Below are positions 1-15,834 of a stretch of 64,000 bases of DNA, in pieces. The DNA is taken from contig NZ_JAAGXA010000009.1 in the NCBI RefSeq assembly GCF_010686755.1, forward strand, positions 1 through 64,000. Reading direction: 5' to 3'. Source of the stretch: Nocardioides zeae (GTDB lineage Bacteria > Actinomycetota > Actinomycetes > Propionibacteriales > Nocardioidaceae). Position 1 is the first letter of the stretch. Every line of letters starts with the position of its first letter. Position numbers and translations under genes: made by a program. Below the pieces are notes generated by a model. That model was not told where the DNA came from and made no database searches. It was given only the letters and a program-made list of their open reading frames with translations.

Positions 1-90
1 ACATCAACCCCACCCAAACAACCAAAGCTGGCCACCGCACCGAGCAGAGCCGACGAGGCAAAAACAAACAAACTAATTCGTCGACTTATA

Positions 91-119
91 TGACACACTG
101 TTGAGTTCTCAAGAATCAC
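91..119 (-). promoter_or_regulatory. Conserved rRNA operon leader motif
   Basis: On the minus strand this reads CTTGAGAACTCAACAGTGTG, the motif found in actinobacterial 16S rRNA leaders shortly before the 16S gene. The following bases, down to position 1, are unusually AT-rich for the window and hold no gene. The 16S gene itself would begin just beyond the left edge, so the window starts inside the 5' leader of an rrn operon. The rest of 1-354 has promoters and a small GGCC-GAAA-GGCC hairpin near 250-261. Confidence 0.75.
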
Positions 120-171
120 ACGCGCACCGCTTGACTCGGATCTCTCCGATCCCCTCGGGGCAACCCGCAGA

Positions 172-200
172 AACTTACCGGACCGATTCGAGCTTGTCAA
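172..200 (-). promoter_or_regulatory. rRNA operon promoter (proximal)
   Basis: On the minus strand a perfect -35 TTGACA (195-200) is followed after 17 bp by a -10 TAAGTT (172-177). It lies about 60 bp upstream of the conserved rRNA leader motif and points toward the 16S gene expected to the left of the window. This is the best sigma-A-type promoter by consensus in the whole window. Confidence 0.75.
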
Positions 201-293
201 CTCGGTCTGACTCGTCCTGCATCGCTTTCCCGGCACACCACTGGTCTGGCCTTTCGGCCTTTCCGGCGGGAGCCGCTCGCGGCGACATGGGAA

Positions 294-323
294 ACATTAG
301 GGGCTGTCCGGCGGCCCGTGCAA
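294..323 (-). promoter_or_regulatory. rRNA operon promoter (distal), candidate
   Basis: A second minus-strand pair, TTGCAC (318-323) and TAATGT (294-299) with an 18 bp spacer, lies upstream of the stronger promoter. Tandem promoters are common for rrn operons. It is weaker than the proximal one and could be chance. Confidence 0.45.
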
Positions 324-354
324 ATCGGATCGACGTTCCGGGTGTTTGCGCAGG

Positions 355-957
355 TCAGCGCGTTGCAGGTCGCCGCCGGACCGCCGGGCGGTACGCGCTG
401 ACCGTGGGATCGCCCGCGATCCAGAACCGCCACGGCCGCTCCGCCTCGCGACTCACCCCCACCCGGGGACCGCTGAGAATCATTTCGGGACCGGGCGTGT
501 CGCCCTCCTCCAGCCGGATCGGGCTGTCGTCCAGGAGCAGGGGTGTGCCGTCGTACGAGCGGTCGACGGCGAGCGCCCGGCACAGCCGCGCCGGTCCCCG
601 GGCGAGGTCGCGGTCGGGGGCGCCACCGCGGCGTACCCGGGCGGTCTCCACTCCCCCGACGACCTCGCCGGCTCGGACGAGGGTCCCGCTCGCGACCCCC
701 TCCACGCCGGTCACCACGTTGAGGCAGTGGTGCATGCCGTAGGTGAAGTACACGTAGGCGTGCCCGGCCGGCCCGAACATCGTGGCGTTGCGCGCCGTCC
801 TCCCCCGCCACGCGTGGGACGCGGGGTCGTGCTCGCCGTCGTACGCCTCGACCTCGGTGATGCGGATCCGTACGTCGGCGGTCACGAGCACGCACCCCAG
901 CAACGACGGAGCGACCTGCTCCACCGGCCCGGTCAGGCGGTCGAACAGGTCGCTCAC
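355..957 (-). CDS. DNA-3-methyladenine glycosylase (AAG/MPG family)
   Basis: A 200-residue protein with the features of the alkyladenine DNA glycosylase (MPG) fold: an ARxLLG-like opening (APSLLGC), the TEVEAYDG segment, HAWRGRTARNATMFGPAGHAYVYF with the catalytic-pocket residues, and a C-terminal GPRVGVS block. It removes alkylated purines to start base excision repair. The start is GTG at 957 with a GAGGAG ribosome-binding site 6 bases upstream. It follows argH by 34 bp on the same strand, a common actinobacterial arrangement. The tyrS gene that often comes next is not present here; the rRNA leader follows directly. Length fits the family. Substrate range cannot be read from the sequence. 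Confidence 0.9.
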   Translation of the reverse strand: MSDLFDRLTGPVEQVAPSLLGCVLVTADVRIRITEVEAYDGEHDPASHAWRGRTARNATMFGPAGHAYVYFTYGMHHCLNVVTGVEGVASGTLVRAGEVVGGVETARVRRGGAPDRDLARGPARLCRALAVDRSYDGTPLLLDDSPIRLEEGDTPGPEMILSGPRVGVSREAERPWRFWIAGDPTVSAYRPAVRRRPATR

Positions 958-991
958 GTCGTGCTCCTCGCGTCGGTCTGCCGCGGGGCGG

Positions 992-4484
<3,493 letters not shown>

Positions 4485-4546
4485 CGTCTCCTCCTCTCGT
4501 GGTGCTCGTGCTCGTCGTGCTCGTGGCTCGTCGGGGGCGCGTCGTC

Positions 4547-5512
4547 TCAGACGACGACGTCCTCCTCCAGCACGCCGGAGCGCTGCATGAGGAAGGCCAG
4601 CAGGGCCTTCTGGACGTGGCGGCGGTTCTCCGCCTCGTCCCAGACCAGCGAGCGCGGTCCCTCGAGGACCTCGGCGCTGATCTCCTTGCCGCGGTAGGCC
4701 GGCAGGCAGTGCAGGACGACCGCGTCGGACTTCGCGTGCGCCAGCAGCTCCTCCGTGACGGAGAAACCCCCGAAGATGCGCTCCCGCTCGGCCGCCTCGG
4801 ACTCCTTGCCCATCGACACCCAGGTGTCGGTGACCACCACGTCGGCGTCGCGGACCGCCTCGACCGGGTCGGCCAGGGTGCGGATCGTGCCCGACCAGGG
4901 CGCGGTCCTCACGAGGTCCTGGACCTCGGTCGCCGGCCAGTGGCCCTCCGGGGCACCGAAGACGACGTCCATCCCCGCCATCGCGCCGGCGATGGCCCAG
5001 GAGTTGCCCATGTTGCAGGCGGCGTCGCCGAGGAAGGCGACCGTCAGCCCCTCGAGCCGGCCCTTCGCCTCCTGGATAGTCAGCAGGTCCGCGAGCAGCT
5101 GGCAGGGGTGGAAGTCGTCGGTGAGCGCGTTGACGACGGGCACCCCGCTCCACTCCGCCATCTCCGCGAGCTTGGACTGCTCGTAGGTGCGCCACACGAT
5201 CGCGCTCGCCTGCCGGCCGAGCACCCGGGCGACGTCGGCGACCGACTCGCGCTCGCCGATGGCGGCGAGCTTGCCGTCGATGGCGAGCGGGTGCCCGCCC
5301 AGCTCGGCGATGCCGGCGGCGAACGACGCCTGCGTGCGCAGGGTCTGCTTGTCGAAGATCATCGCGACGGTGCGAGGACCGGCGAGCGGCTTCGCGTCGT
5401 ACGGCGCCTTCTTGTACGCCGCGGCGAGCGCCAGCACCTCGGCCTGCTCGGCCGGGGTGAGGTCGTCGTCGCGGAGCAGGTGGCGGACCGTCGCGGTCCC
5501 GACGGCGCTCAT
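4547..5512 (-). CDS. argF: Ornithine carbamoyltransferase, variant phosphate-binding motif
   Basis: Makes citrulline from ornithine and carbamoyl phosphate. The 321-residue protein keeps the ornithine-side motifs: DFHPCQ, the SMG loop (TDTWVSMGKE) and HCLPAYRG. The carbamoyl-phosphate loop, normally STRTR, reads TLRTQ at residues 57-61, so the last arginine is glutamine and the first serine is threonine. The surrounding FDK and ASFAAGIAELGG segments are otherwise typical. Position inside the arg operon, overlapping argD by 4 bases, argues that it is the functional enzyme. The start is ATG at 5512; the longer open frame upstream is antisense-like and rejected. Confidence 0.93.
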   Translation of the reverse strand: MSAVGTATVRHLLRDDDLTPAEQAEVLALAAAYKKAPYDAKPLAGPRTVAMIFDKQTLRTQASFAAGIAELGGHPLAIDGKLAAIGERESVADVARVLGRQASAIVWRTYEQSKLAEMAEWSGVPVVNALTDDFHPCQLLADLLTIQEAKGRLEGLTVAFLGDAACNMGNSWAIAGAMAGMDVVFGAPEGHWPATEVQDLVRTAPWSGTIRTLADPVEAVRDADVVVTDTWVSMGKESEAAERERIFGGFSVTEELLAHAKSDAVVLHCLPAYRGKEISAEVLEGPRSLVWDEAENRRHVQKALLAFLMQRSGVLEEDVVV

Positions 5513-6708
5513 GCGGCACCGCCCGCGGTGTACGCCGTGTCGAGGATCCCGCTCCACGCCGCGGCGAGCGCGTCGAGGTCGGCGTCCGTGACCACGAGCG
5601 GCGGCACGAAGCGCAGCCGCGTCGGGCTCGGGGCGTTGAGCACGAAGCCGGCGTCCTGGCCCGCGGCGACGGTCTCCGCGGCGTACGGCTGCGACAGGTC
5701 GATGCCGACCATGAGCCCCGCGCCGCGCACCTCGGTGACCCGCGCGTCGGCGGCCAGCAGCTCCTTCAGGCGCGCCCCGGCCGTCGTCGACCGTGCGAGC
5801 AGGCCCTCGGACTCCACGGTGTCGAGGACGGCCAACGCCGCCGCGGTCGCCAGCGGGTTGCCGCCGAAGGTCGTGCCGTGGTTGCCCGGGTCGAACAGCT
5901 TGCCGCTGCCCCCCGTGGCGATGCAGGCGCCGATCGGCACGCCGCCGGCCAGGCCCTTCGCGAGCGTGACGACGTCCGGCACGACCGTCCCGTCGACGAG
6001 CGCGGGGTTCTGGTGGGCGAACCAGGTGCCGGTGCGCCCGATGCCGGACTGCACCTCGTCGAGCCAGAGCAGCGCGCCGGCGTCGCGGGCGACCTGCTGG
6101 GCGCGCACCAGGTAGTCGGTGGGCGGCACGACGACGCCGGCCTCGCCCTGGACGGGCTCGAGCAGGACCGCGGCCACGGACTCGTCGACCGCGGCCTCGA
6201 GGGCTGCGGCGTCGCCGTACTCGACGAAGGTGACGTCGCCCGGCAGCGGCGCGAAGGGCGTGCGGTACGCCTCCTTGGAGGTGAGCGCGAGGGCACCCAT
6301 CGTGCGGCCGTGGAAACCGCCGGTGGCGGCGACGATCCGGGTGCGACCGGTGCGACGGGTCAGCTTGAACGCCGCCTCGTTGGCCTCCGTGCCGGAGTTG
6401 GCGAAGAAGACGCGGCCCCCGGCGCCGAGCAGGCCGAGGAGGCGCTCGGCCAGCTCGATCTGCGGGGGCGTCGCGAAGAAGTTCGACACGTGCACGAGCC
6501 GCGCGGCCTGCTCGCTCACCGCGCGCACCAGCGCGGGGTGACCGTGGCCCAGCGTGTTGACGGCGATGCCGCCGAGGAAGTCGACGTACTCCTTGCCGTC
6601 GGCGTCGGTGACGCGCGCGCCGGAGCCCGAGACCAGCGTCGTCTTCGGGGGACCGAACGTGTTCATCAGGGCGTCGGAGTACCGCTCGCCCCACCCGCTC
6701 GTCGTCAT
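5509..6708 (-). CDS. argD: Acetylornithine aminotransferase
   Basis: PLP-dependent class III aminotransferase converting N-acetylglutamate semialdehyde to N-acetylornithine. The 399-residue protein has NSGTEANEAA near 104-113, LDEVQSG at 216-222 and the PLP lysine K251 in TLAKGLAGG. The ATG at 6708 overlaps the argB stop codon (ATGA), and its own stop overlaps the argF start, so argB-argD-argF are translationally coupled. Length and motifs are fully regular. Some family members also act on succinyl-diaminopimelate, which cannot be excluded. Confidence 0.96.
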   Translation of the reverse strand: MTTSGWGERYSDALMNTFGPPKTTLVSGSGARVTDADGKEYVDFLGGIAVNTLGHGHPALVRAVSEQAARLVHVSNFFATPPQIELAERLLGLLGAGGRVFFANSGTEANEAAFKLTRRTGRTRIVAATGGFHGRTMGALALTSKEAYRTPFAPLPGDVTFVEYGDAAALEAAVDESVAAVLLEPVQGEAGVVVPPTDYLVRAQQVARDAGALLWLDEVQSGIGRTGTWFAHQNPALVDGTVVPDVVTLAKGLAGGVPIGACIATGGSGKLFDPGNHGTTFGGNPLATAAALAVLDTVESEGLLARSTTAGARLKELLAADARVTEVRGAGLMVGIDLSQPYAAETVAAGQDAGFVLNAPSPTRLRFVPPLVVTDADLDALAAAWSGILDTAYTAGGAA

Positions 6709-7658
6709 CAGATCTCGTCCTTCGGCTTCGGGGGCACCTTCGCGGTGCGGATCTTGGTGGGGACGCCCGGCAGCACCTGCGTGCCGATCCCCTCGTCGGT
6801 GAAGATCTCGAGGAGCACGGCGTGCGGCTCGCGACCGTCCACGACGGTCGCCCGGGGCACGCCGTCGCGCACCGCGTTGAGGCAGGCCGTCATCTTGGGG
6901 ACCATGCCGCTCGCCAGGCTCGGCATCAGCTCCTCGAGGCTCTCGGGGCTGATCTCCCCGATGAGGTCGGGGCTGTTGGGCCAGTCGCGGTAGAGACCCT
7001 CGACGTCGGTCAGCACGAGCAGCTTCTCGGCACCCAGGGCCGCCGCGAGGGCCGCGGCTGCGGTGTCGGCGTTGACGTTGTGCACGACGCCGTCGGCGTC
7101 GGGAGCGACGCTCGAGATCACCGGGACGCGACCGGCGTGGACGAGGTCGAGCACCGCCTCGGGGCGCACCGAGCCCACCTCGCCGACCAGGCCGAGGTCG
7201 ACCTCCTCCCCGTCGACGACCGTCGTGGCGGGCACTGCCGTGAACAGGCCGGCGTCCTCGCCCGACAGGCCGACCGCGATGGGGCCGTGGGTGTTGAGCA
7301 GCCCGACCAGCTCACGCTGGACCTGGCCGACCAGCACCATCCGCACGACGTCCATCGCCTCGGGCGTGGTGACGCGCAGACCGCCGCGGAACTCCGACGT
7401 GATGTCGAGCCGCTTGAGCATGGTGCTGATCTGCGGGCCGCCACCGTGGACCACGACCGGGTGGAACCCTGCGTAGCGGAGGAACGCGATGTCCTCCGCG
7501 AACGCCTGCTTGAGGGTGTCGTCGGTCATGGCGTTGCCGCCGTACTTGATGACCAGGATCTTGCCGTTGTAGGCCTTCAGCCACGGCAGCGCCGCGGCCA
7601 GCGTCGCGGCCTTCGCCGTGTCGACCTTGGGCTTGTAGTGGACCTCGTCGGTGCTCAT
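6708..7658 (-). CDS. argB: Acetylglutamate kinase
   Basis: Phosphorylates N-acetylglutamate, the step usually feedback-inhibited by arginine. The 316-residue protein has the amino acid kinase motifs KYGGNAM (38-44) and HGGGPQ (71-76) and the [12 protein letters not shown] segment. A long N-terminal part precedes KYGGNAM (about 37 residues), as in arginine-sensitive hexameric ArgB, so feedback control is likely (inference). The start at 7658 was chosen because MSTDE aligns with the usual family N-terminus; the frame is open further upstream but only as an antisense shadow of argJ. The stop overlaps the argD start. Confidence 0.96.
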   Translation of the reverse strand: MSTDEVHYKPKVDTAKAATLAAALPWLKAYNGKILVIKYGGNAMTDDTLKQAFAEDIAFLRYAGFHPVVVHGGGPQISTMLKRLDITSEFRGGLRVTTPEAMDVVRMVLVGQVQRELVGLLNTHGPIAVGLSGEDAGLFTAVPATTVVDGEEVDLGLVGEVGSVRPEAVLDLVHAGRVPVISSVAPDADGVVHNVNADTAAAALAAALGAEKLLVLTDVEGLYRDWPNSPDLIGEISPESLEELMPSLASGMVPKMTACLNAVRDGVPRATVVDGREPHAVLLEIFTDEGIGTQVLPGVPTKIRTAKVPPKPKDEI

Positions 7659-7684
7659 GCCGGTCGTCTCCTCGCTGGGGCTCG

Positions 7685-8836
7685 TCACGACGAGTACGCG
7701 CTGTTCTCGTGGACGTAGGCGTGGGTGAGGTCGTTGGTCCACACCGTCGCGCGCTCGTCGCCGGACTTCAGGTCGATGGTCACGCTGACCTCGCGCGGGG
7801 TGAGGTCCACGCCCGCCGGGTCCTCCGCCGGCGTGGACGCCCGGCACACCCAGACGCCGTTCATCGCGACGTCGAGGTCGGCGGGGTCGAACGCCGCCTG
7901 CGTCGTGCCCATGCTCGCCAGCACCCGGCCCCAGTTGGGGTCCTTGCCGAAGACGGCGGCCTTGAACAGGTTGGAGCGGGCCACGCTGCGACCGACCTCG
8001 ACCGCGTCGTCCTCGCTCGCCGCGTTGACGACCGTGATCGCGATCTCGTGGTCGGCACCCTCGGCGTCCTTGAGCAGCTGCATGGCGAGGTCGGTGCAGG
8101 CCTGTGTGAGCCCGTCGGTGAAGTCGTCGAGCGTCGGGGTGATGCCGCTGGCGCCGCTCGCCATGACGGTGACGGTGTCGTTCGTCGACATGCAGCCGTC
8201 GGAGTCGAGACGGTCGAAGCTGACCCGCGTCGCCGCACGCAGCGCACGGTCGAGGTCGGCGGCCTCCACGACCGCGTCGGTCGTGAGCACCACGAGCATC
8301 GTGGCGAGCTGCGGGGCCAGCATGCCGGCGCCCTTCGCCATCCCGCCGATGCTCCAGCCGGCGCCCTCGACGACGACCTGCTTGTGCACGGAGTCCGTCG
8401 TCATGATCGCCTGCGCGGCCTCCTCGCCGCCGGTGGCGCTGAGCGCGTCGTACGCCGCGTCGACGCCGTCGAGGAGGTTCTGGCGCGGGTTGGCGAGACC
8501 GATGAGGCCCGTCGAGCAGACGACGACGTCGATCGCGCCGATGCCCAACCGGTCGGCGACGCGCTCGGCGACCGCGTGGGTGGTCTGGAAGCCCTCGGCG
8601 CCCGTGTAGCAGTTGGCTCCGCCGGAGTTGAGCACGACGGCGCGCACGACGCCGTCCTTGACGACCTCCTGGCTCCAGAGGATCGGGTTGGCCTTGCAGC
8701 GGTTCGACGTGAAGACGGACGCCGAGTCGAAGCGCGGGCCGTCGTTGACGACGAGCGCGACGTCCTTCGCGCCGGTCGACTTCAGCCCGGCGGGGACGCC
8801 CGCGGCGCGGAAGCCGGCGGGGGTGGTGACGGTCAT
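7685..8836 (-). CDS. argJ: Bifunctional ornithine/amino-acid N-acetyltransferase
   Basis: Transfers acetyl from acetylornithine to glutamate, recycling the acetyl group, and in bifunctional forms also uses acetyl-CoA. The 383-residue precursor has the self-cleavage segment [14 protein letters not shown]; cleavage is expected between A178 and T179, making T179 the nucleophile of the beta chain. [10 protein letters not shown] near 70-79 forms the oxyanion region. The ATG follows a CAGGAG ribosome-binding site. It lies between the ACT-domain gene and argB. No separate argA is in the window, consistent with the cyclic acetyl pathway. Confidence 0.96.
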   Translation of the reverse strand: MTVTTPAGFRAAGVPAGLKSTGAKDVALVVNDGPRFDSASVFTSNRCKANPILWSQEVVKDGVVRAVVLNSGGANCYTGAEGFQTTHAVAERVADRLGIGAIDVVVCSTGLIGLANPRQNLLDGVDAAYDALSATGGEEAAQAIMTTDSVHKQVVVEGAGWSIGGMAKGAGMLAPQLATMLVVLTTDAVVEAADLDRALRAATRVSFDRLDSDGCMSTNDTVTVMASGASGITPTLDDFTDGLTQACTDLAMQLLKDAEGADHEIAITVVNAASEDDAVEVGRSVARSNLFKAAVFGKDPNWGRVLASMGTTQAAFDPADLDVAMNGVWVCRASTPAEDPAGVDLTPREVSVTIDLKSGDERATVWTNDLTHAYVHENSAYSS

Positions 8837-8918
8837 GGGTGCTCCTGGGGCACGGCCGCACCGGAGTGCGGCGGGGAGCCCGGCGGGCCGGGCGGGACGG
8901 GGCGCGGGGCGGTGCGGT

Positions 8919-13080
<4,162 letters not shown>

Positions 13081-13081
13081 C

Positions 13082-14191
13082 TCAGATCTCCGTTCCGAAG
13101 GCCGTGGCGAAGCGGACGTCGCCCTCGAAGAAGGCGCGCAGGTCCTCCACGCCGTGGCGGAACATCAGGGTGCGGTCGATGCCCATGCCGAAGGCGAAGC
13201 CGGTGTAGCGCTCCGGGTCGACGCCGCACGCGACGAGGACGCGCGGGTTCATGACCCCGCAACCGCCCCACTCGATCCAGCCCTCGCCGCGACAGGTGCG
13301 GCAGGTGGCGCCGTCGGCGTCCACCGCGGTCCCGCGGCACACGAAGCAGACGAGGTCGACCTCGGCGCTCGGCTCGGTGAAGGGGAAGAACGACGGGCGG
13401 AAGCGCGTCGAGATGCCCTCGCCGAACATGGCGGCGGCGAAGTGGTCGAGCGTGCCCTTGAGGTGGGCCATCGTGATGCCCTCGTCGATCGCGATCCCCT
13501 CCACCTGGTGGAACATCGGGGAGTGGGTCGCGTCGTACTCGTCCGTGCGGAACACGCGACCGGGGCACGCGACGTAGATCGGCGGCGTGCGCGTCAGCAT
13601 CGTGCGCGCCTGCACCGGCGACGTGTGCGTGCGCAGCACGACGTGGTTCTCGGCCGGGTCGGTCCAGAACGTGTCCTGCATCGTGCGCGCGGGGTGGTCC
13701 GGCCCGAGGTTGAGCGCGTCGAAGTTGAGCCACTCGGCCTCGAGCACCGGACCCTCGGCGATCTCCCAGCCCATGGCGACGAAGACGTCGGCGATGCGCT
13801 CCGCGCCCGTGGTGAGCGGGTGGCGCGCGCCGCGGGGCCGCCGGTCCACGGCCACCGTCACGTCGACGGTCTCCTCGACGAGCATGCGCTCCTCGTGCTC
13901 GGCCTCGAGCACCGCCTGCCGGGCGGCGAGCGCCTGGTTGACGGCGCCCCGGGCCTTCCCGACCCGCTGGCCGGCGTCCTTCCGCGCCTGGGGCGGCAGG
14001 GCGCCGATCTCGCGGTTGGCGAGGGCGAGGGGCGAGCGGTCACCGGTGTGCTCGATGCGCACCTGCTTCAACGCGTCGAGGTCGGTCGCGGCGGCGACGG
14101 CGGCCAGGGCCGCCTCGGTCATCGCCTCGACCTCCTCGGCCTTCAGCGGGGTCACCTCGACGGGATCGAACTCGTTGTTGGGGCCGGACAT
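13082..14191 (-). CDS. pheS: Phenylalanyl-tRNA synthetase alpha subunit
   Basis: Catalytic subunit, 369 residues: N-terminal coiled coil (about 15-95), then class II motifs with FHQVEGIAID, the motif 2 region RPSFFPFTEPSAEVD and the motif 3 segment GFAFGMGIDRTLMFRHG. A CxxC pair (CFVCRGTAVDADGATCRTCRGEGW) suggests the four-cysteine zinc-binding insert seen in some PheS. Start ATG at 14191 is supported by the usual MSGPNNxxDP-type N-terminus. A TAGACT box at 14266-14271, built on the stop codon of the upstream exporter gene, could give a leader of about 70 bases. Confidence 0.96.
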   Translation of the reverse strand: MSGPNNEFDPVEVTPLKAEEVEAMTEAALAAVAAATDLDALKQVRIEHTGDRSPLALANREIGALPPQARKDAGQRVGKARGAVNQALAARQAVLEAEHEERMLVEETVDVTVAVDRRPRGARHPLTTGAERIADVFVAMGWEIAEGPVLEAEWLNFDALNLGPDHPARTMQDTFWTDPAENHVVLRTHTSPVQARTMLTRTPPIYVACPGRVFRTDEYDATHSPMFHQVEGIAIDEGITMAHLKGTLDHFAAAMFGEGISTRFRPSFFPFTEPSAEVDLVCFVCRGTAVDADGATCRTCRGEGWIEWGGCGVMNPRVLVACGVDPERYTGFAFGMGIDRTLMFRHGVEDLRAFFEGDVRFATAFGTEI

Positions 14192-14265
14192 CGGGGCCTT
14201 TCCGCGGTGGTCGAACAGCAGGAGGGCACCGTGGTCGCGCGGACGCGGCCGACGGGCCGCGGGCC

Positions 14266-14271
14266 AGTCTA
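14266..14271 (-). promoter_or_regulatory. Candidate pheS -10 box fused to a stop codon
   Basis: TAGACT on the minus strand; its TAG is the stop of the exporter gene. It would give pheST its own transcript with a leader of about 70 bases. No good -35 is visible. Confidence 0.35.
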
Positions 14272-15297
14272 GGAAGTGGCGCGGTCCCGGGGCGAACCGG
14301 TTGTGGGTACGGCGCACACGAGGTCCTCCTCGGACCGCGGGGCCACGAGGGCCGGGGCCGGGCGCCGTGGAGCGGGCGGGACCGCCGACGGGACGGCAGG
14401 GAGCACGGCCGACGGGACGGCCGGCGGGGCGACGCGACGTGGTGGCCGGTTGGCGACGATGACGGCGCCGAGGACCACCATGATCCCGAGCGCCTGCACC
14501 AGGCCCAGGTGCTCGCCGCCGAGGACGGTCCCGAGCAGCACGCCCGTCACCGGGTTGAGGAGGCCGATGACCCCGACCTCGACGACGCCGAGGCGGCTCA
14601 ACCCGTTGAACCAGCAGACGAAGGCCAGTGCCGTCGTGACGAGCGAGAGGTACGCGTAGCCCGCCACCGCCGGGACGTCCACCGCCGGCGGCGCGCCCTC
14701 GATGAGGGGAGCCGCGACGAGCAGGCCGGCGCCGCCCGCGACGAGCTGCCAGGCCGTCGACGCCACCACCGGAACGGGGTCGATCCGGTTCCAGCGGCGG
14801 GCGAGGACGAAGCCGACGCTCGAGGAGAGGAGCGCGGCGCCGGACGCGGCGAGGCCCCAGCCGTCGGGCGCACCGACCGCTCCCCCGACGACCAGCACCA
14901 CGCCGCCGAGCCCGACCACCGAGGCGACCACGCCCTGCAGGCGCGGACGGTCGCCGTCGATGGCCCAGGCCATCGCGAGCATGACGAGCGGCGCACCGGC
15001 CATCACCACCGAGGCGACGCTCGACGGCAGGCGCTGCGCCGCGACGTACACGAGCCAGAAGAAGAGGCCCACGTTCGTCGTGCCCAGCAGCAGGGCACGC
15101 CACCACCAGTCACCCCGGGGCAGACGTCGGGCGAGCACGAGGAGCAGGAGCCCGGCGGGGGCCGCCCGGAACGCGGCACCCCAGACGGCCGCGTCGGCCG
15201 GCAGGGCGTGCTTGGTGACGAAGTAGGTGCTCCCCCACGCGATCGGCGCGATCGCGGTGATGAGGGTCCAACGGAGTTTCGCTTCCACGGAAGACAT
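14269..15297 (-). CDS. EamA/DMT-family transporter
   Basis: A 342-residue membrane protein with about ten hydrophobic segments in two EamA repeats (AIAPIAWGSTYFVTKH near the N-terminus; SSSVGFVLARRWNRI for the second half), ending in a 45-residue alanine/proline-rich cytoplasmic tail. The drug/metabolite transporter superfamily exports metabolites or drugs; the substrate here is unknown. It is divergent from a MarR-family gene, and its start codon lies between two CTTCC-NN-GGAAG palindromes, so it is probably repressed by that regulator and induced by its ligand. Confidence 0.85.
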   Translation of the reverse strand: MSSVEAKLRWTLITAIAPIAWGSTYFVTKHALPADAAVWGAAFRAAPAGLLLLVLARRLPRGDWWWRALLLGTTNVGLFFWLVYVAAQRLPSSVASVVMAGAPLVMLAMAWAIDGDRPRLQGVVASVVGLGGVVLVVGGAVGAPDGWGLAASGAALLSSSVGFVLARRWNRIDPVPVVASTAWQLVAGGAGLLVAAPLIEGAPPAVDVPAVAGYAYLSLVTTALAFVCWFNGLSRLGVVEVGVIGLLNPVTGVLLGTVLGGEHLGLVQALGIMVVLGAVIVANRPPRRVAPPAVPSAVLPAVPSAVPPAPRRPAPALVAPRSEEDLVCAVPTTGSPRDRATS

Positions 15298-15314
15298 AAT
15301 GCCTTCCAGGGAAG
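15282..15314. promoter_or_regulatory. Two tandem operators in the MarR/exporter divergent region
   Basis: CTTCCACGGAAG (15282-15293) and CTTCCAGGGAAG (15303-15314) are near-identical 12-bp palindromes, 21 bp centre to centre. One overlaps the exporter start codon and the other abuts the TATATT box of the MarR gene. This is the expected layout for an autoregulated MarR dimer controlling both genes. Confidence 0.65.
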
Positions 15315-15315
15315 G

Positions 15316-15321
15316 TATATT
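15316..15321 (+). promoter_or_regulatory. -10 box of the MarR-family gene (leaderless)
   Basis: TATATT ends 7 bases before the GTG at 15329 and adjoins the operator palindrome, so the transcript should start at or next to the start codon. Confidence 0.6.
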
Positions 15322-15328
15322 CCCGCTC

Positions 15329-15826
15329 GTGGAACGAGGCCTCGATCACGTCGACCGCATCCAGGAGCAGTGGGCCCGCGAACGCCCCGACCTGGACACC
15401 TCCCCCCAGGGCCTCATTGGCCGGACGCACCGGATCGCGGACCGGCTGATGGAGGAGCTGCTGGTCGTCTACCGCCGGCACGGCCTGGGCCAGGGCGAGT
15501 TCGACGTGCTGGCCACGCTGCGCCGCGCCGGAGCGCCCTTCGAGCTCACGCCGAGCGCGCTCGCGCAGACGACGATGGTGACGAGCGGCGCCGTCACGAA
15601 GCGGCTCGACCGGCTCGAGACCGCCGGACTCGTGCGACGGCAGCCGAGCGACCTCGACGGCCGCGGACGTGTCGTCGGGCTCACCGAGGCCGGGCGCCGG
15701 CTGATCGACCAGGCCTACACCGAGCACATGGAGAACGAGCACCGCCTCGTCGCCGGCCTGGACGCCGACGAGCGTGCTCAGCTCGAGCACCTGCTGCGGC
15801 GCTGGGCGCTCTCGCTGGGCGCCTAG
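15329..15826 (+). CDS. MarR-family transcriptional regulator
   Basis: A 165-residue winged-helix protein. The core shows GQGEFDVLATLRRAG, LAQTTMVTSGAVTKRLDRLE (recognition helix) and the wing RQPSDLDGRGRVVGLTEAG, all typical of MarR. Start chosen at GTG 15329 (VERGLDHV) because TATATT lies 7 bases upstream and no ribosome-binding site precedes it; the open frame extends to 15227 but would run through the operators. Divergent to an EamA exporter and likely autoregulated through the paired palindromes. The ligand is unknown. It ends 8 bp from the convergent histidine kinase gene. Confidence 0.88.
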   Translation: MERGLDHVDRIQEQWARERPDLDTSPQGLIGRTHRIADRLMEELLVVYRRHGLGQGEFDVLATLRRAGAPFELTPSALAQTTMVTSGAVTKRLDRLETAGLVRRQPSDLDGRGRVVGLTEAGRRLIDQAYTEHMENEHRLVAGLDADERAQLEHLLRRWALSLGA

Positions 15827-15834
15827 GACGCGGG

